A stretch of 64,000 nt of DNA from Halomonas sp. 328 (lineage in GTDB: Bacteria; Pseudomonadota; Gammaproteobacteria; Pseudomonadales; Halomonadaceae). The DNA lies in the NCBI RefSeq assembly GCF_015645095.1, contig NZ_JADOTW010000016.1, positions 1-64,000 of the forward strand, read 5' to 3'. Of the stretch, positions 44,178 through 52,316 are shown in pieces. How positions within the stretch are numbered: the first letter of the stretch is position 1; each line of letters opens with the position of its first letter. Position numbers and translations under genes: made by a program. The notes beneath the pieces are model-generated. The model did no database searches, had not been told where the DNA came from, and saw only the letters and a program-made list of their open reading frames with translations.

Positions 44178-45537
44178 GACAGATCAAGCATCGTTGCCCA
44201 TCTGGCTGGTGGATGATGACCCGGACGTGCGGGCCTCCCTGAGCCAGTGGCTGGAGCTTTCCGAGCTCGAGGTGCGTACCTTCGAGCGGGGGCAGGCGGC
44301 CCTCGATGCCCTGACGGCGGGCGACCCCTGTGGCGTCCTGGTCAGCGACGTCAAGATGCCCGGGCTCGATGGCCTGGCCCTGCTCGAGGCGGTGCAGGCC
44401 CTGGAGGAGCCGCCGCCGGTGGTGCTGATCACTGGCCATGGCGACGTGCCCATGGCGGTGGAGGCGATGCGCGCCGGGGCCTGGGATTTCGTCGAGAAGC
44501 CCTTCGCCCCGGAGCACCTGGAGGCCTGCGTGCGCCGGGCCCTGGAGCGTCGCTGGCTGAGTCGGGAGAATCGCCGCCTGCGCCAGGCGCTGCGCGAGGG
44601 CGGCCTGGCGTCACGGCTGCTGGGCGAGGCGCCGAGCATGGTGACGTTGCGCCGGCAACTGGCCAACCTGGCTCCCACCCGGGCCAATGTGCTGGTGCAG
44701 GGGGAGACCGGCAGCGGCAAGGAGGTGGTGGCGCGGGCCCTGCACGAGGAGAGTGGTGCCGAGGGCCACTTCGTGGCCCTCAACTGTGGGGCCATCGCCG
44801 CCGAGTTGATCGAGTCGGAGCTCTTCGGCCACGAGAAGGGGGCCTTCACCGGGGCCGTCGAGCGACGCATCGGCACCCTGGAACATGCCAGTGGCGGCAC
44901 CCTCTTCCTGGACGAGGTGGAGTCGCTGCCGCTGGCCGCCCAGGTCAAGCTGCTGCGTGCCCTCCAGGAGGGGGAGGTCACCCGCCTGGGCAGCAACGCG
45001 CTGATCCGCGTGGACCTGCGGGTGGTGGCGGCTACCAAGGAGGACCTGCTGGTATTGGCGGGGCAGGGCGGTTTCCGCGAAGACCTCTATTATCGCCTGG
45101 CCATCGCCGAGCTGGTGCTGCCGCCCCTGCGCGAGCGTCGCGAGGATATCCCCCGGCTCTTTCACCACTTCTGTCGTCAGGCGGCGGAGGTGCATCAGCG
45201 CCCCCTGAAGGAAGCGGACGGGGAACTTCTCGCCGCCCTCTGTCGTCATCAATGGCCGGGCAACCTGCGCGAGCTGCGCAATATGGCCACCCGCCATATT
45301 CTCGGCCTGGCATTGCCCTGGGAGGCGCGACGGCAGGATGAGCAGAGCGAGGCCGGGTCCCTGGCGGCCCAGATGGAGGCCTTCGAGGCGACCCTGTTGC
45401 GGGAAGCCCTTAGCCGTCATGCCGGCAATATTCAGGCGGTGATGGAGGCCCTGGAGCTGCCCCGGCGCACCCTTAACCAGAAGATGCAGCGCCATGGGCT
45501 GCGCCGCGAGGCCTTCCTGACCGGGGATGGACGATAG
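44170..45537 (+). CDS. dctD: DctD-type sigma-54-dependent response regulator
   Basis: 455 residues: a receiver domain (VDDDPDVR, phospho-acceptor D60 in LVSDVKMPGLDG, K in VEKPF), an AAA+ domain (Walker A GETGSGKE at 178-185, sigma-54 loop GAFTGA at 224-229, Walker B GTLFLDEVE) and a Fis-type helix-turn-helix at the end (LLREALSRHAGNIQAVMEALELPRRTL). It activates sigma-54 promoters. No dctPQM genes adjoin; the nearest candidate target is the TAXI-TRAP operon 2.4 kb downstream, which has a -24/-12 element. Confidence 0.93.
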   Translation: MSETDQASLPIWLVDDDPDVRASLSQWLELSELEVRTFERGQAALDALTAGDPCGVLVSDVKMPGLDGLALLEAVQALEEPPPVVLITGHGDVPMAVEAMRAGAWDFVEKPFAPEHLEACVRRALERRWLSRENRRLRQALREGGLASRLLGEAPSMVTLRRQLANLAPTRANVLVQGETGSGKEVVARALHEESGAEGHFVALNCGAIAAELIESELFGHEKGAFTGAVERRIGTLEHASGGTLFLDEVESLPLAAQVKLLRALQEGEVTRLGSNALIRVDLRVVAATKEDLLVLAGQGGFREDLYYRLAIAELVLPPLRERREDIPRLFHHFCRQAAEVHQRPLKEADGELLAALCRHQWPGNLRELRNMATRHILGLALPWEARRQDEQSEAGSLAAQMEAFEATLLREALSRHAGNIQAVMEALELPRRTLNQKMQRHGLRREAFLTGDGR

Positions 45538-45541
45538 TTTT

Positions 45542-45554
45542 GTTATCTTGTAAC
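45542..45554 (+). promoter_or_regulatory. Zur-like box upstream of the DUF1007 gene
   Basis: GTTATCTTGTAAC matches 11 of 13 positions of the proteobacterial Zur core GTTATANTATAAC and is symmetric at its ends. It lies 18 bases before the DUF1007 ATG and just after the dctD stop, a proper place for repression of the metal-transport pair. Confidence 0.55.
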
Positions 45555-45572
45555 GTTTTCGAGGCGTATCGC

Positions 45573-46244
45573 ATGTCGAGCTGCTATCGCGTGATCAGAC
45601 GCTGCCTGGTCGTTGGGCTGTTGTCACTGGGGCTGCCGCTGGGTGCCCAGGCCCACCCCCATGGCTGGATCGACCTCAGCGTCAGGCTGATTCTCGATGA
45701 TCAGGGCCGGGTCGAGGCACTGCACCAGCGCTGGCGCATGGACCCCTTCTATAGCCTGGTGCTGCTGGAGGAGCTGGGCCGCGCCGAAGGCGACGAGCCC
45801 ATGGAGGCGCGCCTGGACCAGCTGGGCCTGGAGATTCGCGATACCCTGGCGACTCAGGGGTACTTTACCGAGCTGAGCCGGGACGGCGAGCCGCTGGCCC
45901 TGGGTGAGGTCAGCGAATATACCGTGATGGAGCGGGGCGGTCGGGTGGAGTTCATCTTCCTGCTGCCCCTGGCGGAACCCCGCCTCCTGGGCGAGGCGAC
46001 GCTGCGTTATCAGGTGTTCGATCCCACCTACTATATCGAGGTGGTTCACGAGGCGGATGATCGGGCGCCCCGGGAGGACGCCCTGGTGGTCGCTAGCGCC
46101 CACGACTGCGAGACCCGCATCCTTCCCGCGGATCCTGACCCGGCCAAGGTGGCTCAGGCGGCGCGACTGGATATTACCGACGAGGCCCCGGAAGGGCTGG
46201 GGCGTTATTTTGCCGAAACCGGAGAGGTGCAATGTCGTATCTAG
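45573..46244 (+). CDS. DUF1007 family periplasmic protein
   Basis: 223 residues: a signal peptide (LVVGLLSLGLPLGAQA, cleavage near residue 25) and mature start HPHGWIDLSVRLILDDQGRV, the DUF1007 signature (a histidine-initiated mature end, which may bind metal). FDPTYYIEVVHE and the C-terminal CETRILP block are typical. These proteins are usually encoded with NicO-family transporters and are thought to assist metal uptake or export. The NicO gene follows after 34 bp. Confidence 0.88.
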   Translation: MSSCYRVIRRCLVVGLLSLGLPLGAQAHPHGWIDLSVRLILDDQGRVEALHQRWRMDPFYSLVLLEELGRAEGDEPMEARLDQLGLEIRDTLATQGYFTELSRDGEPLALGEVSEYTVMERGGRVEFIFLLPLAEPRLLGEATLRYQVFDPTYYIEVVHEADDRAPREDALVVASAHDCETRILPADPDPAKVAQAARLDITDEAPEGLGRYFAETGEVQCRI

Positions 46245-46278
46245 CGGGGACGATCCCTGATGCCCACGGAGGTCGCCC

Positions 46279-47334
46279 ATGCAGGCGGTGATCGGTTTCC
46301 TGCGCACCCCCCGGGGGGTGGGGGTCGCGGCCCTGGGGCTGCTGCTGCTGGCCGGCTTGCTATGGCTGGCCCAGGGCGGGGCTCAGGGGCTAAGCCTGCA
46401 ACTGGTGGCCTGGCAGCGTGACCTGCACCGGGCCCTGACCCTGGCCATCACCGAGCTATCGGGGACGCCCACGGCGACGGCCTGGGCGGGATTGCTGGGG
46501 ATCAGCTTCGGCTATGGGGTCTTCCACGCCGCCGGGCCCGGGCATGGCAAGGCGGTGCTGACCACCTACCTGTTGACCCAGGGTGGCGCCCTGAAGCGTG
46601 CCCTGGTGCTCTCCTGTGCCGCTTCCCTGCTGCAGGCCCTGGTGGCCATCGCCCTGGTCACCACCCTGGTTCACGGCCTGGGCTGGCTGACCCGCCAGGC
46701 CATGGGCTCGGTGGCCTGGGTCGAGCAGGCCAGTTTCCTGATGGTCACCCTGCTGGGGCTCTGGCTCTGTGGACGAGCGATTCGTCAGCTGCGGCGGCCC
46801 CGCGTCTCGGCGCCGCCCGAGGCGCACCATCACCATGACCCGCATCACCATGCCCATGACCCGCATCACCATGATCATGATTGCGGCTGTGGCGGGACTC
46901 ACCATCTCAGCCCGGAGCAGGCCGGCGACTGGCGTACCGCCCTGGCCACGGTGGTGGCCATCGGCCTGCGCCCCTGCAGCGGTGGGGTCCTGCTGTTGGG
47001 GGCCGCCTCCCTGCTGGGCTTCTTCTGGGCCGGGGTGGCGGCGGTGCTGGTGATGGCCCTGGGCACGGCCTTGACGGTCTCGGCCCTGGCCCTGGCCAGC
47101 GTCCTGGCGCGGGACTGGGCACAACGCCGCCTGGCGCGTCAGTCACGTCCCGGCATCGCCGGGCGTCTGCTGGGCTGGGCCGCCCTGGGCGGCGGCCTGG
47201 CGATCGCCCTGCTGGGGCTCACCCTCTTCGCCACCGGGCTCAAGAACCCCGCCACGGTGCCGCTGCTGGGCACTCCGCCGGCCGCCCAGGAGAGTGGATC
47301 GGGCGCGCCGCGCACTCCCTTCGGGGGCCAGTAG
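46279..47334 (+). CDS. NicO/RcnA-type metal transporter
   Basis: 351 residues, about six to seven membrane helices. GVFHAAGPGHGKAVLTTYLL (with H83 and H89) and IGLRPCSGGVLLLGAAS are the two NicO (PF03824) signatures. A cytoplasmic or periplasmic loop at 183-209 is very rich in His with CGCGG. Family members move Ni, Co or, with a DUF1007 partner, possibly Zn. The Zur-like box upstream of the pair favours zinc, but this is inference. Confidence 0.88.
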   Translation: MQAVIGFLRTPRGVGVAALGLLLLAGLLWLAQGGAQGLSLQLVAWQRDLHRALTLAITELSGTPTATAWAGLLGISFGYGVFHAAGPGHGKAVLTTYLLTQGGALKRALVLSCAASLLQALVAIALVTTLVHGLGWLTRQAMGSVAWVEQASFLMVTLLGLWLCGRAIRQLRRPRVSAPPEAHHHHDPHHHAHDPHHHDHDCGCGGTHHLSPEQAGDWRTALATVVAIGLRPCSGGVLLLGAASLLGFFWAGVAAVLVMALGTALTVSALALASVLARDWAQRRLARQSRPGIAGRLLGWAALGGGLAIALLGLTLFATGLKNPATVPLLGTPPAAQESGSGAPRTPFGGQ

Positions 47335-47346
47335 GCCGCCGATCAC

Positions 47347-47772
47347 TTACTCGCCGAGATCCAGTCCCTCGATGATCGCCAGGATCTCGTCGCGGCGCTT
47401 GGCCTGGCCATCCGCGTCATAGGGCTCGGCCTGGCCCTGCCCCCACACCGGCGCGGGCCAGGCGGCATCCTCCTCGAAGCGCACGATCACATGCAGGTGC
47501 AGCTGGGGCACCATATTGCCCAGGGTGGCCAGGTTGAGCTTGTCGCCGTTCAGGGTCCGCATCAGCCCCTCGCCCAGGGCCGTGGCCTCTTGCCAGAGTC
47601 GCGCCTGTTCCTGCGCCGACAGCTGGTACACCTCCTTCACGCCGATGCGCCGCGGCACCAGTACCAGCCAGGGGTAGCGGGCGTCGTTCATCAGCCGTAC
47701 CTGACAGAGGCCGAGCTCGGTGACGGGCAGGGTATCGGCTTCCAGGCGGGGATCGAGGGTGAGTTCGCTCAT
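47347..47772 (-). CDS. HIT-domain protein
   Basis: 141 residues with a histidine-triad fold: PWLVLVPRRIGVKEVYQL and the active loop VPQLHLHVIVRFEEDAAWP. The first His of HxHxH is Gln, as in a known proteobacterial subgroup, and the central histidines are kept. A nucleotide hydrolase or transferase activity is expected; the substrate is unknown. The ATG at 47772 has GGAG 6 bases upstream. It is convergent with the NicO gene and divergent from the TRAP operon. Confidence 0.85.
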   Translation of the reverse strand: MSELTLDPRLEADTLPVTELGLCQVRLMNDARYPWLVLVPRRIGVKEVYQLSAQEQARLWQEATALGEGLMRTLNGDKLNLATLGNMVPQLHLHVIVRFEEDAAWPAPVWGQGQAEPYDADGQAKRRDEILAIIEGLDLGE

Positions 47773-47785
47773 GGGGGCTCCGGGT

Positions 47786-47831
47786 GGCAATGATTTGCCG
47801 GGGCTAGGGTGGCCATCGGCAATAGTTTGCC
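47786..47831. promoter_or_regulatory. Two phased GGCAA-N4-TTGCC palindromes (candidate enhancer sites)
   Basis: GGCAATGATTTGCC (47786-47799) and GGCAATAGTTTGCC (47818-47831) are the same 14-bp inverted repeat, 32 bp apart centre to centre (three helical turns). They lie about 142 and 110 bp upstream of the predicted sigma-54 start of the TRAP operon, where DctD-like activators bind. They also lie just upstream of the HIT gene, so a role there cannot be excluded. Confidence 0.55.
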
Positions 47832-47908
47832 GATGAAGGGGGCATCTTGGCCAGTCGTCGGCCCATCGATACCACTAATGCATTGATTTTAAATGCTGTT
47901 GGATAAGC

Positions 47909-47924
47909 TGGCAGGAATATCGCT
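47909..47924 (+). promoter_or_regulatory. Candidate sigma-54 promoter of the TAXI-TRAP operon
   Basis: TGGCAGGAATATCGCT fits TGGCACG-N4-TTGCW with two mismatches; the invariant GG (47910-47911) and GC (47922-47923) have the required 10-base gap. The start would be near 47935, leaving a 40-base leader before the TAXI gene. Confidence 0.6.
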
Positions 47925-47974
47925 CTAGTCGAATGGCATAACCATAACAAGCCATCATCGACAGGAGAGATAGC

Positions 47975-48994
47975 ATGCACAAGCGCCAGTTCCTCAAGTC
48001 CGCCCTCACTCTCGCCACCGCCGCCGCCCTCGGCCTGGGTGCCGCCGGCGTCAGCGCCAATGATGAAGGCGGGCAGTACATCATGGGTACCGCCACCACC
48101 GGCGGCACCTTCTACCCGGTGGGGGTGGCCCTCTCGACCCTGGTGCGGGTCAAGCTGGAGCCGACCCACAACATCTCGGTCTCCGCCATCAGCTCCGCCG
48201 GTTCCGCCGAGAACCTGCGCCTGATGGAGGACAATCAAGCCCAGTTCGGCATCCTCCAGGCGCTCTATGGCGCCTGGGCCTGGACCGGCGAGGGACCGGT
48301 GCCCCAGGCCTACGACAACGTCCGCTCCGTCTCCATGCTGTGGCAGAACGTGGAGCACTTCGTGATGCGCAGCCATCGTACCGAGAGCGGTACCATCGAT
48401 GACCTGACCCAGCTCTACGGCCGCGGCTTCTCCATCGGTGCCCGCAACTCCGGTACCGAGGGCTCCGGTCGGCAAATTCTTGCCGGTCTCGACATCGACC
48501 CGGAGCAGATGAACCTGGCCTACCTGGGCTACGGCCCGAGTGCCGATGCCATGCAGAACGGCAATATCGACGGCATGAATATCCCCGCCGGGGTGCCCGC
48601 CTCTGCGGTGACCAGCGCCTTCGCCAACATGGGCGACGATATCTCCATCCTCGAAGTCACCGAGGAGCAGCTGGCGCGCATCAATAGCGCCTACCCGGTA
48701 TGGACGCCCTACGAGATCGCCGCCGGCACCTACCCGAGCCAGGACGAGGCGGTCCAGACCATCGCCCAGCCCAATATCCTGGTGGTCAACGCCGATGTGC
48801 CGGAGGAGCACGTCTACCAGATCACCAAGGCGATGTTCGAGAACCTGCCCTTCCTCAACAACATCCACCCGGCGACCCGCGACATGGCCCTGGAGAAGGC
48901 CTTGGATGGCCTGCCCATGCCGCTGCACCCGGGTGCGGCCCGCTACTTCCAGGAGCAGGGGCTGGCGATTCCCGAGCATCTGCTGGAGGGCTGA
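47975..48994 (+). CDS. TAXI-family TRAP transporter solute-binding protein
   Basis: 339 residues with a Tat/Sec-like signal peptide (HKRQFLKSALTLATAAALGLG, cleavage at VSA near residue 28). The mature start GQYIMGTATTGGTFYPVGVALSTLV is the TAXI signature, with SAGSAENLRLMEDNQAQFGIL following. It binds a small organic acid or amino acid in the periplasm and delivers it to the fused membrane subunit encoded next. AGGAGA precedes the ATG. Ligand unknown. Confidence 0.92.
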   Translation: MHKRQFLKSALTLATAAALGLGAAGVSANDEGGQYIMGTATTGGTFYPVGVALSTLVRVKLEPTHNISVSAISSAGSAENLRLMEDNQAQFGILQALYGAWAWTGEGPVPQAYDNVRSVSMLWQNVEHFVMRSHRTESGTIDDLTQLYGRGFSIGARNSGTEGSGRQILAGLDIDPEQMNLAYLGYGPSADAMQNGNIDGMNIPAGVPASAVTSAFANMGDDISILEVTEEQLARINSAYPVWTPYEIAAGTYPSQDEAVQTIAQPNILVVNADVPEEHVYQITKAMFENLPFLNNIHPATRDMALEKALDGLPMPLHPGAARYFQEQGLAIPEHLLEG

Positions 48995-49027
48995 GGAAGC
49001 CTGAATTTCTTCTGTACTCGATGACCC

Positions 49028-49106
49028 TGTAGGTCGGATAAGCGTGAAGGCGCATCCGACGCCCATGTCGGATGCTCTCGCCAGAGGCCCGTTTATCCGA
49101 CCTACA
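49028..49106. repeat. REP-like palindromic element inside the TRAP operon
   Basis: Outer arms TGTAGGTCGGATA (49028-49040) and TATCCGACCTACA (49094-49106) pair perfectly over 13 bp. GTCGGAT/ATCCGAC occurs twice (49033-49039 with 49054-49060, and 49067-49073 with 49095-49101), so it can also fold as two back-to-back hairpins. The left half reads much like enterobacterial REP (TGTAGGCCGGATAAGGCG). It sits between the binding-protein gene and the permease gene, as REP does in malE-malF. Confidence 0.85.
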
Positions 49107-49126
49107 CCTGCTCCACGAGAATGCCC

Positions 49127-51259
49127 ATGAATACTACGCCTGCCCCCGAGGTGCGCGACGAAGAGGCCAGCGAGGCTTCCGAACGCCTCGAGCATCCCTG
49201 GCTCGGCCGGGTGCTGATTGTCCTGGCCATCGTCGTGGCCCTGTCGCATCTCTACTTCAATACCCTGGGTACCCTTTCCGAGGTGTGGGTCAGCGCCCTG
49301 CACTTCGGCATGTTCGGCCTGCTCTGTGCCCTCTCGGTGCCCATGCTCAAGGCGCGTTCCGCCTCCGGCCAGCGGCTGGTGCTGGCGGTGGATGTGCTGC
49401 TCGGCCTCGCCGCCCTGGGCTGCGCCTTCTACCTGATCGGCTTCGAGGATGCCCTCTATGCCCGCGGGGTGCGCTTCTCCACCGCCGACTGGGTGGTCTC
49501 CATCGCCGCCCTGGCGCTGATCCTGGAGTTCGCCCGCCGCACCACCGGCTGGTTCATCCCGGTGCTCTGCCTGGTGGCGCTCACCTATGTGGCCTGGTGG
49601 GGCCGCCATGTGAGCGGCGTCTTCGGCTTCCCGGGCCTCAACTGGGAGACGGTGCTCTACCGCAGCTACCTGGGCGGCGATGGCATGCTGGGCTCCATCG
49701 CCCGCATCTCCTGGTCCTATGTCTTCATGTTCATCCTCTTCGGCGCCTTCCTGGTGCGCTCCGGCGCCGGCGACTTCATCATCGAGCTGGCCCGCTGTGC
49801 CGCCGGGCGCTTCGTCGGCGGCCCCGGTTTCGTCGCGGTCTTCTCCTCCGGGCTGATGGGCTCGGTCTCCGGCTCCAGCGTGGCCAACACCGTCTCCACC
49901 GGGGTAATCACCATCCCGCTGATGCGCAAGGCCGGTTTCCCGCCACGCTTCGCCGCCGGAGTCGAGGCGGCGGCTTCCACCGGCGGCCAGCTGATGCCCC
50001 CGGTCATGGGGGCCGGGGCCTTTATCATGGCCTCCTATACCCAGGTCTCCTACCTGACCATCATCGGCGTGGCGGCCCTGCCGGCGCTGCTCTACTTCCT
50101 CTCGGTGGCGATGTTTGTGCGTATCGAGGCCAAGCGTAGCCATACCGAGCAGGTGACAGTGGAGGAGGCGCCACGCCTGCTCGAGGTGCTCAAGGGCGGC
50201 TGGCACTTCCTGCTGCCACTGGTGGTGCTGGTGGCCTCCTTGATCTACGGCTTCACTCCCACCTATGCCGCCGGCATCGCCATTCTCTCGGTGGTGGTCG
50301 CCTCCTGGTTGTCGAAGACCCCCATGACGCCCCGGGCGATCCTCGAGGCCCTGGTGCTGGGCAGCCGCAATATGGTCACCACGGCGATCCTGTTGCTCAC
50401 CGTGGGGCTGATCGTCAACGTGGTCTCCACCACCGGCATCGGCAACACCTTCTCGCTGATGATCACCGACTGGGCCGGGGGCAGCCTCCTGATCACCATC
50501 GTGCTGATCGCCATCGCCTCCCTGGTGCTCGGCATGGGCCTGCCGGTGACCGCCGCCTATATCGTCCTCGGTACCCTCTCGGCGCCGGCCCTCTACGGCC
50601 TGATGGCCCATGGCCAACTGGTCGACCTGCTGATGGCCGGCAACCTGCCGGAGCAGGCCAAGGCGATCTTTATGCTCGCCGCCCCGGAGCAGCTGGATGC
50701 CCTCAATGCCCCCATGGACGCCGCCGCGGCCCGGGAGCTGCTGTCCCTGGTGCCCGATGACTTCCGTAGCCAGCTCTATGAGCAGGCCCTGTCACCGCAC
50801 ACCCTGACCCTGCTGCTGGTGGCCGCACACATGGTGATCTTCTGGCTCTCCCAGGACTCCAACGTCACCCCGCCGGTCTGCCTCACCGCCTTTGCCGCCG
50901 CGGCCATCGCCAAGACGCCGCCGATGCGCACCGGCTTCACCGCCTGGAAGATCGCCAAGGGGCTCTATATCGTGCCCTTGCTGTTCGTCTGGTCGCCGCT
51001 GATCACCGGCACGCCCCTGGAGATGCTCACCGTCTTCGCCTTCGCCCTGTTCGGCATCTACGCCATCATCGCCGGCCTGGAGGGCTACCTGGAGAGCGAG
51101 CTGCCCTGGTGGCTGCGCCTGGTCATGTTCCCCATCGGTGCCCTGATGCTCTGGCCCCATGGTGAGCTGGCGCTGGACCTCTTGGGCCTGGTGCTCTTCC
51201 TGGGTATTCTGGTGTGGAGTTCCCGCGCAGGACGCGCGCCGCAACAGGCATTGGCATGA
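49127..51259 (+). CDS. TRAP transporter fused permease (small plus large subunit)
   Basis: 710 residues with about 16-18 membrane helices. The N-terminal four-helix DctQ-like part is fused to a DctM-like part: VFSSGLMGSVSGSSVANTVSTG, GGQLMPPVMGAGAFIMASYTQVSY and GLPVTAAYIVLGTL are the DctM signatures. This fused form pairs with TAXI binding proteins. Either the ATG at 49121 or 49127 may be used; I took 49127 because GAGA lies at a better distance. Its stop overlaps the TauE ATG. Confidence 0.92.
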   Translation: MNTTPAPEVRDEEASEASERLEHPWLGRVLIVLAIVVALSHLYFNTLGTLSEVWVSALHFGMFGLLCALSVPMLKARSASGQRLVLAVDVLLGLAALGCAFYLIGFEDALYARGVRFSTADWVVSIAALALILEFARRTTGWFIPVLCLVALTYVAWWGRHVSGVFGFPGLNWETVLYRSYLGGDGMLGSIARISWSYVFMFILFGAFLVRSGAGDFIIELARCAAGRFVGGPGFVAVFSSGLMGSVSGSSVANTVSTGVITIPLMRKAGFPPRFAAGVEAAASTGGQLMPPVMGAGAFIMASYTQVSYLTIIGVAALPALLYFLSVAMFVRIEAKRSHTEQVTVEEAPRLLEVLKGGWHFLLPLVVLVASLIYGFTPTYAAGIAILSVVVASWLSKTPMTPRAILEALVLGSRNMVTTAILLLTVGLIVNVVSTTGIGNTFSLMITDWAGGSLLITIVLIAIASLVLGMGLPVTAAYIVLGTLSAPALYGLMAHGQLVDLLMAGNLPEQAKAIFMLAAPEQLDALNAPMDAAAARELLSLVPDDFRSQLYEQALSPHTLTLLLVAAHMVIFWLSQDSNVTPPVCLTAFAAAAIAKTPPMRTGFTAWKIAKGLYIVPLLFVWSPLITGTPLEMLTVFAFALFGIYAIIAGLEGYLESELPWWLRLVMFPIGALMLWPHGELALDLLGLVLFLGILVWSSRAGRAPQQALA

Positions 51260-52002
51260 CGCTACTCGAAGGCCTGGCCCTGGTTGGCATCGGGGCCGTG
51301 GCCGGTTTCATCAATGTGCTCTCGGCGGGCGGGTCGATGCTGACCCTCCCGCTGTTGATGTTCCTGGGCCTGCCGCCCCAGGTGGCCAATGGCACCAACC
51401 GGGTCTCCATCGTGCTGCAGAGCCTCTCGGCGGTGACCAGCTTCCTGCGTGCCGGCGCTTCCCATATCGGCCTCAGCTTGCGCCTCTCGGTACCGGCGGT
51501 GGTAGGTTCCCTGCTGGGGGCCTGGTTGGCCCTGCAGGTCAGCGACGCCCTCTTCGAGGCGGTGTTGATCACGGTGATGGCCGGCTCGGCGGTGCTGATG
51601 CTGCTGCCCCAGCCGCGCCTCGACACCCGGCCGCTGACGGTGGAGCGATTGACCCCGGCGGTCTACCTGGCGATGTTCGCCATCGGTCTCTACGGCGGCT
51701 TTATCCAGGTGGGAGTGGGCATCCTCTTTATCGTCGTGCTCTACCGCCTGCTGCGCATCGACCTGGCCCAGGTCAATGTCTTCAAGGTACTGATCATCCT
51801 GGTCTACACCCTGCCGGCCCTGGGGCTCTTTATCGCCTTCGGTCAGGTGCGCTGGGGCTTCGGCCTGCTGCTGGCCCTGGGGAGCATGCTGGGCGCCTGG
51901 CTGGCGGTGAAGGTCAATATGAGTCCCCGGGGCGCCCTCTGGGTGAAGTGGCTGACGCTGGCGGTGATTGCCGCCATCATCCTGCGCCTGGTGTTCGGCT
52001 GA
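51256..52002 (+). CDS. TauE/SafE-family permease, TRAP-linked
   Basis: 248 residues, about eight membrane helices, with AVAGFINVLSAGGSMLTLPLLMFLGLPPQVANGTNR at the start (TauE type) and IGLYGGFIQVGVGILFIV in the middle. Coupled to the TRAP permease by an ATGA overlap. A sulfite or organic-anion exporter next to a TRAP importer suggests export of a breakdown product such as sulfite, or reverse flow of an anion; this is inference. Confidence 0.85.
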   Translation: MTLLEGLALVGIGAVAGFINVLSAGGSMLTLPLLMFLGLPPQVANGTNRVSIVLQSLSAVTSFLRAGASHIGLSLRLSVPAVVGSLLGAWLALQVSDALFEAVLITVMAGSAVLMLLPQPRLDTRPLTVERLTPAVYLAMFAIGLYGGFIQVGVGILFIVVLYRLLRIDLAQVNVFKVLIILVYTLPALGLFIAFGQVRWGFGLLLALGSMLGAWLAVKVNMSPRGALWVKWLTLAVIAAIILRLVFG

Positions 52003-52088
52003 GGTTGCCTTTCTTTCCCACCAGACGGTGCTAGAGTAAAAGCGTATGGGGCCGTAAGGCAGGCCCCTCATGGAGCAAGGAGTCCGAT

Positions 52089-52220
52089 ATGAAACGCATG
52101 CTCGCCGCCCTCATGTTGTCACTGTTTATGCTATCGCTACTTTCCGGCTGCAACACCATGCGCGGGGCGGGAGAGGATATCCAAAAAGGAGGCGAGGCGA
52201 TCCAGCGGCAGGCCGAATGA
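52089..52220 (+). CDS. Entericidin-like small lipoprotein
   Basis: 43 residues, MKRMLAALMLSLFMLSLLSGC with the lipobox Cys at 21, then NTMRGAGEDIQKGGEAIQRQAE. This is the entericidin A/B pattern (Cys-Asn-Thr, then GxGxDIxxGG). In E. coli the pair acts as a toxin-antidote lipoprotein system under RpoS. The only ORF of its size here with a good signal; a damaged second copy follows 97 bp downstream. Confidence 0.88.
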   Translation: MKRMLAALMLSLFMLSLLSGCNTMRGAGEDIQKGGEAIQRQAE

Positions 52221-52316
52221 CCCCGCTGGCATGATGTAGGGTGATGGCTTGGCTGAAGTGGCCATTTCGTCACGGACAAGGAACGGATGACTCCTCCTTG
52301 TCGAGCGGCTCATGCT

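Noticed and set aside
46856..46900. Short CATCACCATGA-like repeats in the NicO gene as a microsatellite or CRISPR-like array
   Set aside because: They encode the His/Asp metal-binding loop in frame and are explained by the protein.
47786..47831. The two palindromes read as sigma-54 promoters themselves (GG...GC)
   Set aside because: The gap between GG and GC is 9 bases, not the required 10. They fit better as activator sites.
47804..50617. A 937-codon minus-strand frame across the TAXI and TRAP genes
   Set aside because: Composition is a repetitive His/Gly/Gln shadow; the plus-strand genes have clear family motifs, signal peptide and start sites.
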